Positions 1 through 6,468 of a stretch of DNA of 6,863 bases are shown piece by piece. A program made the translations under genes and the position numbers. This stretch comes from Gemmatimonadales bacterium UBA7889. GTDB lineage: Bacteria > Gemmatimonadota > Gemmatimonadetes > Longimicrobiales > Gaopeijiaceae. Each line of letters begins with the position of its first letter. Positions within the stretch are counted from its first letter, which is position 1. Location of the stretch: NCBI GenBank assembly GCA_002501085.1, contig DLRL01000057.1, positions 1 to 6,863 of the forward strand, given 5' to 3'. A model generated the notes under the pieces. The model ran no database searches. It saw only the letters and a list, made by a program, of their open reading frames with translations, and was not told the origin of the DNA.

Positions 1-1418
1 CGGTCAACACCGACTTCGCGCAGGCCGAAGTTGATGACCAGCAGGTCAACCTGACACGCTTCTCGCTCTTCTTCCCTGAGAAGCGTGCCTTCTTTCTTGA
101 GAACGCGGGGACGTTCTCGGTGGGCTCAGGGCGATCAGCTGAGCTCTTCTTCAGCCGTCGGATCGGCCTTTCCAGTGGGCAGGAGGTTCCCATCCATGCA
201 GGGGCGAGGATGACGGGTAAGGTCGGAAATATGCAACTCGGCCTGCTCAATATTCAGACGGGGGGCCTCAGCGTGCACAGCGCGGTGACCGGCACTACCC
301 AGCTGGTCGCTCCCAACAACAATTTTGGTGTCGTACGAGCATTCCGGGAATGGGAGAACCGGTCCCGGATCGGCGGGATATTCGTGTCACGATTGAACAC
401 GAACTCGCCGACTGACTACAACCTGACGTACGGACTCGACGGCCGACTCGGAATCGGCCAGAACCTGACCTTCGACGGTTGGGCCGGCCTGACCACCACG
501 CCGCTCCCATCCGGGACACCTGATCTTCGTGAGGGGTTCAACAACGGGGAGTACGGCTATGCCGGCACCGGGAATTTTGTCACCCGCGACTGGGAAATGT
601 CGGGGGGCTATCGCCAGATCGGTAGCGAATTCAATCCCGAGGTCGGCTTCGTGAATCGTAGTGCGTACCGCCACATCAGCGGCCGAGTCCTGTATCACCT
701 CCGTACGGAAGGAGTCGATTGGTTCCGAGAGTTTCGCCCGCACATTTCGGGAAACTCTTTCTGGTCACTCGGAGGCTTCAACGAGTCATACTACGTCCAT
801 ATCGACAGCCATTTCGCCTTTGAGAACGGCGCCGAAATTCATCTTCCGGGCTGGAATCTCACGGGCGAGGGACTCGACGCTCCATTCCAGATCCGGAACG
901 AGGGCGACCTTCCGGACGGCGGGCGCGGACCTATCATCATCCCAGCTGGCACATACAACAACCAAGAACTCCTGTTTACGGCAAACACGAACCGAAGTGC
1001 GCCGCTTTCGGTTTCGGCAGGAGTGACTTTTGGTGGCTTCTACTCCGGCACCCGGTCCTCACCGTACGGGAGCGTTTCCTATCGCTTTCGTGATCGGCTC
1101 ACGACCTCAATTAGTATGAACTACTTCGACGTGGAGCTGGATGAAGGAAGCTTCACAACCTCGCTTGTCAGGCTCACTGGCTCATACTCCTTCACGCCCC
1201 GAATATATCTCCAGGCGAACCTCCAGTATAACGACGATTCGAAGAACCTCGGGAGCAACATCCGGCTAGGTTGGCTCGACACCGCCGGCACCGGGCTCTT
1301 CATTGTCTACAACGACACGGAGTTCCTGGGTGACATCGATCCTCTAGGTTTCCGATCGGGACCCCGCCAACGTCAGCTGGTGATCAAATACACGAAGCTC
1401 TTCAATCTCAGGGGGTAG
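1..1418 (+). CDS. DUF5916 domain outer-membrane beta-barrel protein, C-terminal part (5' end outside window)
   Basis: The reading frame is open from the left edge (first full codon at 3) to a TAG at 1416-1418 and gives 471 residues. The first 40 visible residues hold the family hallmark: VNTDFAQAEVD, then QVNLTRFSLFFPEKR and FFLENAG, followed by FFSRRIGL. This matches DUF5916 proteins, which carry an N-terminal CBM9-like carbohydrate-binding domain followed by an outer-membrane barrel. The rest is alternating polar/aromatic beta strands (GGFNESYYVHID, YGSVSYRFRDRL, IYLQANLQYND) and ends in the typical strand LVIKYTKLF, so the C-terminus is intact. The signal peptide and CBM9-like domain must lie upstream. 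A GTG at 120 is an internal codon, not the start, because the hallmark motif lies before it. The barrel's function and substrate are unknown for the family. The family call is firm; location in the outer membrane is inferred. Confidence 0.88.
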   Translation, partial: VNTDFAQAEVDDQQVNLTRFSLFFPEKRAFFLENAGTFSVGSGRSAELFFSRRIGLSSGQEVPIHAGARMTGKVGNMQLGLLNIQTGGLSVHSAVTGTTQLVAPNNNFGVVRAFREWENRSRIGGIFVSRLNTNSPTDYNLTYGLDGRLGIGQNLTFDGWAGLTTTPLPSGTPDLREGFNNGEYGYAGTGNFVTRDWEMSGGYRQIGSEFNPEVGFVNRSAYRHISGRVLYHLRTEGVDWFREFRPHISGNSFWSLGGFNESYYVHIDSHFAFENGAEIHLPGWNLTGEGLDAPFQIRNEGDLPDGGRGPIIIPAGTYNNQELLFTANTNRSAPLSVSAGVTFGGFYSGTRSSPYGSVSYRFRDRLTTSISMNYFDVELDEGSFTTSLVRLTGSYSFTPRIYLQANLQYNDDSKNLGSNIRLGWLDTAGTGLFIVYNDTEFLGDIDPLGFRSGPRQRQLVIKYTKLFNLRG

Positions 1419-1419
1419 T

Positions 1420-1433
1420 CCGAACATCTTCGG
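1420..1433 (+). other. Small hairpin between the DUF5916 gene and the MFS gene
   Basis: CCGAA (1420-1424) and TTCGG (1429-1433) form a perfect 5-bp stem with a 4-base loop just after the DUF5916 stop codon. No T tract follows, so it is a poor intrinsic terminator and would at most attenuate read-through or protect an mRNA 3' end. The octamer AGTCCGAA occurs at 1417-1424 and again at 1442-1449. A role is not established. Confidence 0.25.
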
Positions 1434-1465
1434 GTCCGCCAAGTCCGAATAACGACTAAGCCTCC

Positions 1466-2761
1466 ATGAAGCAAAACGCATCCGAGACGTCCAGCCTGCA
1501 CCGTGGGTTGATCCTAGCGGCCCTTATCGCCGCGGGTGAGGCAGTCTTTCTCTTGCCCTTTGTCCTAGCTCGCGTCTTTCGCCCAACGTTCCTCGACGTG
1601 TTCGGGGTCACGAACCTACAACTCGGAACCGCGTTTTCCTTGTACGGCATCGTTGCCATGGTGTCGTACTTCGCCGGGGGGCCATTGGCGGATCGGTTTT
1701 CCGCCCGTCGACTCATGACTGCCGCGCTCCTCGCGACGGGTCTAGGAGGGGTGGTCCTCACGGGAATCCCATCGGTTCGGGTGATGAACTTCCTGTGGGC
1801 CTTCTGGGGGCTGACCACAATCTTCCTCTTCTGGGCGGCAATGCTGCGGGCGACGCGCGAGTGGGGAGGAGCCACCAGGCAGGGTCGGGCTTACGGCCTG
1901 CTCGATGGTGGGAGGGGTCTTCTTGCAGCGCTGATTGCATCCTTTACGGTGCTCGTGTTCGCCTTGGCTCTGCCAAGCGACGTCTTGTCCGCTACGCCGG
2001 AACAAAGGGCGGCCGCTTTCCGCACCGTCATCTGGGTCTTTACCGGCCTTGTCCTTGGCATTGCCCTGCTCGTCTGGGTGGTGGTCCCGGACATCACTCC
2101 GCAAGACGATCGAGGGAACCAGCAGAAGCTCTCGCTCAATGGCATCCTCGGGGTATGCCGGATGCCCGCCGTGTGGCTTCAAGCCGTTATCGTCGTGTGC
2201 GCTTACGTCGGCTACAAGGCAACGGACGACTTCTCACTCCTCGCCCACGATGTGCTTGATTTCGACGAGGTGGCCGCTTCGGGGATTGGGACGCTGTCGT
2301 TTTGGATTCGCGCGATCGTGGCCGTTGCGGCTGGCTATCTCGGAGACCGCATCGATTCATCAAGGGTCATCGCATGGGGCTTTTCTATCCTCGTTGCGGG
2401 GAGCCTCTTGATTGCGTCGGGTGCGGTCGTCCCGGGGGTCGCCTGGATGCTGATCACGACGATCGTCGCAACCAGCGTTGGCATCTACGCGATCCGAGGC
2501 ATCTACTTCGCGCTACTGGCAGAGGGCGCAGTGCCCCTGACGTTCACTGGGAGTGCAATCGGTGTGGTGTCCTTCGTGGGATTCACCCCGGATGTTTTCA
2601 TGGGCCCACTCATGGGCGTGCTACTCGACAGCTCGCCGGGTGTTCTGGGCCACCAACACGTGTTCGCGTCGGTGGCAGCCTTTGGTATCGTGGGCCTCTT
2701 GGCTACAATCGCCTTCAGACGCACGACTAGAACACACCGTGCGGGTGTCAGCGCTCTGTGA
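1466..2761 (+). CDS. Major facilitator superfamily transporter, YihN/NarK-like (COG2223-type)
   Basis: This is a complete 431-residue integral inner-membrane protein, normal length for a 12-helix MFS carrier. Hydrophobic segments fall near residues 13-35, 52-73, 84-100, 106-127, 148-169, 187-208, 235-250, 275-293, 302-322, 324-350, 363-387 and 398-416. The MFS motif A is clear after helix 2 (GGPLADRFSARRLM, 71-84) and has a degenerate copy after helix 8 (AGYLGDRIDSSRV, 289-301). GRAYGLLDGGRGL (140-152) and the block around RGIYFALLAEG, SAIGVVSF and FTPDVFMGPLMG (344-384) resemble the YihN-like branch. The substrate cannot be read from sequence; small anions or organic acids are possible. The ATG at 1466 has no Shine-Dalgarno motif just upstream. 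It lies 47 bp behind the DUF5916 gene on the same strand, so cotranscription is possible. The first helix begins soon after the start, which supports it. Confidence 0.88.
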   Translation: MKQNASETSSLHRGLILAALIAAGEAVFLLPFVLARVFRPTFLDVFGVTNLQLGTAFSLYGIVAMVSYFAGGPLADRFSARRLMTAALLATGLGGVVLTGIPSVRVMNFLWAFWGLTTIFLFWAAMLRATREWGGATRQGRAYGLLDGGRGLLAALIASFTVLVFALALPSDVLSATPEQRAAAFRTVIWVFTGLVLGIALLVWVVVPDITPQDDRGNQQKLSLNGILGVCRMPAVWLQAVIVVCAYVGYKATDDFSLLAHDVLDFDEVAASGIGTLSFWIRAIVAVAAGYLGDRIDSSRVIAWGFSILVAGSLLIASGAVVPGVAWMLITTIVATSVGIYAIRGIYFALLAEGAVPLTFTGSAIGVVSFVGFTPDVFMGPLMGVLLDSSPGVLGHQHVFASVAAFGIVGLLATIAFRRTTRTHRAGVSAL

Positions 2762-2766
2762 GGAGC

Positions 2767-2803
2767 TAGGACACACTTCTGCTAGAAGGGTGTGTGTGTC
2801 CTA
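2767..2803. terminator. Candidate bidirectional terminator hairpin between convergent genes
   Basis: TAGGACACAC (2767-2776) and GTGTGTCCTA (2794-2803) are perfect 10-base inverse complements. TTCT (2777-2780) can pair with AGAA (2784-2787) inside, leaving a 3-base loop and a 6-base bulge. The element begins six bases after the transporter stop codon. Its right arm contains the stop codon of the convergent propeller gene (TAG on minus, 2801-2803). The place and symmetry fit a shared terminator. There is no U-tract on either side, so efficient intrinsic termination is uncertain. Confidence 0.5.
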
Positions 2804-5233
2804 CGACACCGGACGGACCCTCTTCTTGAGCATGAATAGACCCTCTTGCATGCTGGTCACGAGAATCGTGCCGCTGTCGAAGAATGGGTATGTGCTCCAC
2901 GCTCCACCAAATCCCGGCCCCGTCCCGAATGGAGACGTATCAAACATGCCGACCTCAACCGGGTTCAAGGGATCCGAGATATCGAGGATATGGAGCCCGT
3001 ACCTGTAGTTGGCCTGATAAGTGAAGTCTCCCTTCACGTACAGATTATGCGCACTCGCTGGCAGTGATCCAAAGAATTCTTTCACTAGGATGGGATCTTC
3101 GAGGTCATCGAGTTCCCAGACCAGGGTGCGTGTCGTCTCAACGTTGCCGGCGATCACGTCGCTCTCGTCATCCATGATGAAATACCGATGATCCTCGGTC
3201 ACCCATCCCTGGTGCATGTAAGCCGGATTGGGATGTGACGCGGTCGACAACTCGACCGGATTCGACTTATCGGTCACGTCCGAGATCTGGAACCGATTCC
3301 CAGACATCCTCAGGCAGATCTCCTGACCGCGATAAGATTCATCCGGACCGCGGTAGACGATGCATTGGGCGTCGTGTGTGCCCCCCGGCTCCGAACAGCC
3401 GACAAAGGTAGGCTCCATCGGCTCACTGATGTCGACCATGTGCATACCGGCACAGCCTCGACTAGTCAGGTACGCGAAACCGGTCTCTTCATTGATGATG
3501 ATATTGTGGCTGCTCTCAACCACATTGAGTCCGTCGCCTCTATAAAGGAGGTCTGGATCAAAGACGACTGGGGGATCCGCAACGTCTCGGAGACGGGTGA
3601 GATCGAAAACCTGCATGCCGTGTGCGCCTGCTCCGTCCGCGACGATGAAGGCGTGGTCCCTGTAGGTCTTGATATCTCGCCACAGCTGTGAGCGTGGCGT
3701 GTTCAAGGTCTTCGGGAGGTCGCCGATGAGCACGGGGTTCGTCGGGTCCGTGATGTCGATGAACGACGTACCGTCGTTTCTTCCCACGAGAGCGTATTCG
3801 CGCCCGGCCTCGGAGTCGGTCCAGCCCCAGTTGTCATTCGCTCTGATTCCGCGCGCTGCTTCAGGGGCGGTCAGCAACGAGATCGGGATGTAGGCTAGCA
3901 GTTCGATGTCGTTGCAGTCGAAGGACTCCACAGTCCCTTCCGTGCACCGGCGCTCCTCACCGAAGACGGCACCCAGAGCATCAGGCGCGCTCAGGAGAAC
4001 GTCTCCCTGCCGCCACGTTCCATTGTCGTCACGTTCGTAGACGAACACGCCGCCGGCCTGATGGTCGAGCCCTGAGGCCGTCACTGCCGCAATACCCCCG
4101 CCCGCTACGATTCTGTGGCCGAACGAATCTTCCGTGTTCGTTTCTTCTTCTGTGAAGCGCATGTCGGTTACCATCCCATCCGAGAAGACGAAGGCCATCC
4201 CGGTCTCCAGTCCCCGCACGACGGGCGCTCCCACCCAGACGTCATCGCCATCCAGCGCCACGGAGCCACCAAACACGTCACCCTCGAGGGCTTCGGGTGC
4301 GTCGAGCCGGGCGCGTTCGGACCACGTACCTGTTGTGGCGTCTAGGTTGAAGATAAAAGCTGCACCGAAGCCCAAACCACTTAAGGGGGCCCCGATCACG
4401 GCGCGCCCATCACTCGACACGATTGTGGCCCCGAACAATGCCTCCGCCTCACCAGCGACCGTGAGTTCTGCTCCCTCCCGCCATAAACCATCCATGAGGC
4501 GGTATTCGAACACGCGCCCCGCTCCCTCAAGCGAGCCTCCGTTCCTGGCTGCCTTGGGTGCACCCACGAGCAACCGATCGCCAACAATCGAGACCGCCGC
4601 GCCGAAGGCATCCCCCGGAGCCGCGACAGGCGATTCGATGCGCTGCCGTTCGGTCCATCGGCCATCGGGGCCACGCTGGAACGCGTACACCGTACCCGGC
4701 GGCGGTAGCGGGACGCTCTCGCCGTCGCGTCGCTGCCGTGTTCGCATGCGACTCGCGTCGGTCGCCGTCCGGGCCTGTCCTACTAAGAGCCAATCCTTAT
4801 CCGCCGAGAGGGAGATGCCGTAGTCGACGCCGCAGTAACCGTTGTAGTTACATTGAGCATCTAGGCCAACGAGGTCCTCTGCGGTAAGCGTGCTAGAGAA
4901 CGCCCATGTCGCGCCGGACCGCTCGTAGGTGTAAAGACTGCCTCCTCTCGTGGCTACGAAGAGTGTGCTGCCGCTAAGCGCGAGCACCGCGCCGAATCCG
5001 TCGGCTCGCTCCGCACCTGGTGCGGTCAGTCGGGCTGACTCGATCCAATCGCCCTCGCTCTTACGGTACACATATACCATGCCAGGACGGAAGCTGTTGT
5101 TCGGCTCACCGATTATTAGCGCGTCGCCGTCGATGACGAGCGAGTTACCGAATGAGCCGGACTGGGCGAGTCCGGGCGACACCAGGACCGCGGTTGCGGC
5201 GAGTGACAGAACGAGAGCGCGGAACTTTGCCAT
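2801..5233 (-). CDS. Secreted choice-of-anchor B family protein with N-terminal FG-GAP/integrin-alpha-like propeller
   Basis: This is a complete 810-residue exported protein. Residues 1-24 are a Sec signal peptide: a short charged start, a hydrophobic core and a likely cut after GLA-Q. Residues 28-400 contain seven repeats of the form FG..l...g..l.vGap...g.vyvy (near 28, 80, 138, 210, 267, 321 and 371), as in integrin-alpha/FG-GAP propellers. Residues about 425-805 match the choice-of-anchor B domain (TIGR04312 type). They carry LVIVD-like blades such as GTSFIDITDPTNPVLIG (488-504) and YGLHILDISDPLNPVEVG (745-762). SHN, THD, MHQ and AHN recur at equivalent blade positions (H576, H620, H674, H729). 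There is no evident C-terminal sorting tag, and the protein ends in a basic tail. ATG 5231-5233 is preceded by GGAGG with a 4-base gap, and the signal peptide begins there. The role is unknown; the propellers suggest surface binding or an unrecognised enzyme. Confidence 0.88.
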   Translation of the reverse strand: MAKFRALVLSLAATAVLVSPGLAQSGSFGNSLVIDGDALIIGEPNNSFRPGMVYVYRKSEGDWIESARLTAPGAERADGFGAVLALSGSTLFVATRGGSLYTYERSGATWAFSSTLTAEDLVGLDAQCNYNGYCGVDYGISLSADKDWLLVGQARTATDASRMRTRQRRDGESVPLPPPGTVYAFQRGPDGRWTERQRIESPVAAPGDAFGAAVSIVGDRLLVGAPKAARNGGSLEGAGRVFEYRLMDGLWREGAELTVAGEAEALFGATIVSSDGRAVIGAPLSGLGFGAAFIFNLDATTGTWSERARLDAPEALEGDVFGGSVALDGDDVWVGAPVVRGLETGMAFVFSDGMVTDMRFTEEETNTEDSFGHRIVAGGGIAAVTASGLDHQAGGVFVYERDDNGTWRQGDVLLSAPDALGAVFGEERRCTEGTVESFDCNDIELLAYIPISLLTAPEAARGIRANDNWGWTDSEAGREYALVGRNDGTSFIDITDPTNPVLIGDLPKTLNTPRSQLWRDIKTYRDHAFIVADGAGAHGMQVFDLTRLRDVADPPVVFDPDLLYRGDGLNVVESSHNIIINEETGFAYLTSRGCAGMHMVDISEPMEPTFVGCSEPGGTHDAQCIVYRGPDESYRGQEICLRMSGNRFQISDVTDKSNPVELSTASHPNPAYMHQGWVTEDHRYFIMDDESDVIAGNVETTRTLVWELDDLEDPILVKEFFGSLPASAHNLYVKGDFTYQANYRYGLHILDISDPLNPVEVGMFDTSPFGTGPGFGGAWSTYPFFDSGTILVTSMQEGLFMLKKRVRPVS

Positions 5234-5237
5234 GGAA

Positions 5238-5242
5238 CCTCC
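5238..5242 (-). promoter_or_regulatory. Ribosome binding site of the propeller gene
   Basis: On the minus strand GGAGG stands four bases before ATG 5233-5231. It is a strong Shine-Dalgarno match and fixes the start in front of the signal peptide. Confidence 0.7.
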
Positions 5243-5253
5243 GAGAAGCTAAC

Positions 5254-5273
5254 GCCGGGAACGCTGCCCCGGC
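5254..5273 (-). promoter_or_regulatory. GC-rich hairpin in the leader of the propeller gene
   Basis: GCCGGG (5254-5259) and CCCGGC (5268-5273) form a 6-bp perfect stem with an 8-base loop, about 11 bases upstream of the GGAGG ribosome binding site. It could shape the 5' leader of the mRNA or be incidental in GC-rich DNA. No convincing -35/-10 pair was found in 5274-5401. TATACG (minus strand, 5319-5314) is the only -10-like hexamer I noticed, and it has no well-spaced -35 partner. Confidence 0.2.
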
Positions 5274-5367
5274 TCTGCAAAATGACGCCGCCGATGCGAC
5301 GTGACGATCGATTCGTATAGACTATCGCTCGTAGTCAGTAGGTGCGCTAGAAGGAGCTGTTATTGAG

Positions 5368-5400
5368 AAGGGGACAGGGGTACCGGGAGGGACCCAGACC
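5368..5400. repeat. GGGGACAGGGG-containing G-rich motif, possible REP-like remnant
   Basis: The gap between the small coiled-coil gene and the propeller gene carries AAGGGGACAGGGGTACC followed by GGGAGGGACCC. The core resembles the GGGGACAGG...ACC sequence often seen in REP-type palindromes linked to Y1 (TnpA-REP/RAYT) transposases. Only a weak 4-bp stem (GGGT 5378-5381 with ACCC 5392-5395) forms inside, and only one copy is in the window, so the assignment is tentative. It could also act as a poor terminator for the minus-strand operon ending at 5402. Confidence 0.2.
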
Positions 5401-5401
5401 A

Positions 5402-5605
5402 CTAATCGTCGTCGCCTTTTTTTATTTCTAGCTCTTCCAATCTTGCTACCTCTAAGCGGAGATACTCAAGGTCTTCAAAGAAGCATATATGAGCGGGAAG
5501 TAGCTCGACCTTGGGTTTTACTTTATCTAACTCGTCTTCCAGATATTCCACATAAGCTAAAACTCTCTTATATGCAGTTATCTGGTTTTCACGATCTACT
5601 CCCAT
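5402..5605 (-). CDS. Small charged helical-hairpin (coiled-coil) protein, hypothetical
   Basis: This is the last gene of the three-gene minus-strand cluster. Three ATG codons stand in tandem (5611-5609, 5608-5606, 5605-5603) after AGGAG (minus strand, 5616-5612). Only the third has a normal 6-base spacing, so I favour it, giving 67 residues. The first ATG overlaps the upstream stop codon as ATGA, giving 69 residues and suggesting translational coupling. The product has no signal peptide or membrane helix. It reads as two heptad-like amphipathic helices, one around AYKRVLAYVEYLEDELDKV and one around FFEDLEYLRLEVARLEELEI, separated by a proline-containing turn. It ends in an acidic KKGDDD tail. 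It is probably a cytoplasmic helical hairpin that oligomerises or binds a partner. The GC content is about 40% by hand count, far below the genes to the left. I do not recognise the family. The overlap, ribosome binding site and well-formed heptads argue that it is real. Confidence 0.6.
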   Translation of the reverse strand: MGVDRENQITAYKRVLAYVEYLEDELDKVKPKVELLPAHICFFEDLEYLRLEVARLEELEIKKGDDD

Positions 5606-5607
5606 CA

Positions 5608-6468
5608 TCATCTCCTGTATGTCCCGTCTGGCAATGTAGTCGGAAACATATATTCGGGATCAGTCAATAATTCATATACGGCCGTGTCGGTCTGCCGCAC
5701 TTTGGCTTCAGTATTCAGCTTCCATTCCTGCTGGATCTCTCCTGCGCGATTCTCCTGTGCCCCCAAGACTGAAGTCATCGCCCAGTAGATGTACTCACCG
5801 GCCATACAGCCATAATCACAGGTTTGGTCGTCATAAGTGTACCACGCTCCTCCCGGATAAGGGCTTGGAATCGACTGGAAGTGTCCACCTCTCGCAATGT
5901 CCATAGCGTTGGTCAGAGATGTACCAGCCTCTTCGCTCAAGGCAGTTGGATAGGCGTTGGCAAACCCAGAGTGTGTGATTACATGCCAAATTTCTTCCAG
6001 GGCAGCGTCGAATCGGCCTGTGTGCCCGTTGGTATGCCAAGCAGGAATTGACTCATCTGCACCTAGATCCTGGGCATTAATTGATCCTGCCTGCCTCTCT
6101 TGCTTCCACATGTATAGCGCTGCGTTGTTAGATATCAGAGCACTCAGCAAAGTTGAATTATCGACAATACCATCTTCATTATTGTCCAAATACTGAGCCA
6201 TGATGTTAGCGGCGTGTAGTAGCTTCACGTCCTCTACCGTGGCATACGCGTAGATGGGTACTCCGAAAACCTCCACCTTTCGATTAGTCTCTGTGAAACC
6301 CTGATCCGAATGCGCAACGATGGTGAAGTTGGGGTCGCTGCCTGGGTCTATCGGACCGGTCACATCCCCGCCACATGAGGCAAGTAGGAATAAGGGAGCA
6401 ATCGGAAAAGGTGATCCGACCCAGCTACCAAATCTATTTTTCAGAGGTGCCGCTACTCCGTCGTCCAT
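5608..6468 (-). CDS. Putative lipoprotein of unrecognised family with EF-hand-like loop and EExxHxxxH motif
   Basis: The frame encodes up to 286 residues. A lipobox LLASC with Cys32, followed by GGD, marks a lipoprotein. The stretch before it (VGSPFPIAPLFLLAS) is the hydrophobic core. From ATG 6468-6466 the leader begins with acidic MDDG, unusual for a signal peptide. A CTG at 6444-6442 would instead give a leader beginning (M)KNRFGSW, with GGAG 11 bases upstream, and may be the true start. Further on are a calcium-loop-like DNNEDGIVDN (95-104), ALEEIWHVITHSGFANAYP (156-174; E158/E159, H162, H166), a CDYGC pair (C217/C221) and a C-terminal segment rich in polar helices. The E/H cluster could bind metal, but it is not the HExxH of classical zincins. 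From the ATG it overlaps the upstream lipoprotein gene by 16 bp, and its stop overlaps the next gene's first ATG by 4. Being real and surface-anchored is likely; its function is unknown. Confidence 0.75.
   Translation of the reverse strand: MDDGVAAPLKNRFGSWVGSPFPIAPLFLLASCGGDVTGPIDPGSDPNFTIVAHSDQGFTETNRKVEVFGVPIYAYATVEDVKLLHAANIMAQYLDNNEDGIVDNSTLLSALISNNAALYMWKQERQAGSINAQDLGADESIPAWHTNGHTGRFDAALEEIWHVITHSGFANAYPTALSEEAGTSLTNAMDIARGGHFQSIPSPYPGGAWYTYDDQTCDYGCMAGEYIYWAMTSVLGAQENRAGEIQQEWKLNTEAKVRQTDTAVYELLTDPEYMFPTTLPDGTYRR
5612..5616 (-). promoter_or_regulatory. Ribosome binding site inside the end of the upstream lipoprotein gene
   Basis: AGGAG on the minus strand lies within the last two sense codons of the upstream lipoprotein gene, directly before ATGATGATG. 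Its spacing to the three ATGs is 0, 3 and 6 bases, which favours the third as start codon. Confidence 0.55.

Noticed and set aside
120..122. GTG at 120 as start of the first gene
   Set aside because: The DUF5916 hallmark (VNLTRFSLFFPEKR and FFLENAG) lies in frame before it, so this is an internal valine codon.
1742..2182. Minus-strand open frame of 146 codons within the transporter gene
   Set aside because: It encodes a Pro/Gly/Arg-rich product without domains, antisense to well-formed MFS helices, so it is a composition artefact.
2788..2800. TG-rich run as a microsatellite or phase-variation tract
   Set aside because: It has only four or five dinucleotide units and lies outside any coding frame apart from the adjoining stop codon. 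It is better explained as part of the hairpin arm.
4134..4823. Long plus-strand open frame of 229 codons opposite the propeller gene
   Set aside because: It is the antisense shadow of the GC-rich propeller gene. The product is low-complexity (Ser/Pro/Arg/Ala-rich), with no domain and no ribosome binding site that I can see, and the minus-strand frame has a clear signal peptide and repeats.
5314..5345. Sigma-70-like promoter for the propeller gene (TATACG with CTGACT upstream on the minus strand)
   Set aside because: The spacer between the two hexamers would be only 13 bases and both hexamers are imperfect, so it is not reported as a promoter.
5417..5423. T7 run on the plus strand as an intrinsic terminator tail
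   Set aside because: No plus-strand gene ends nearby and no stem precedes it. It encodes the lysine codons near the end of the small minus-strand protein.
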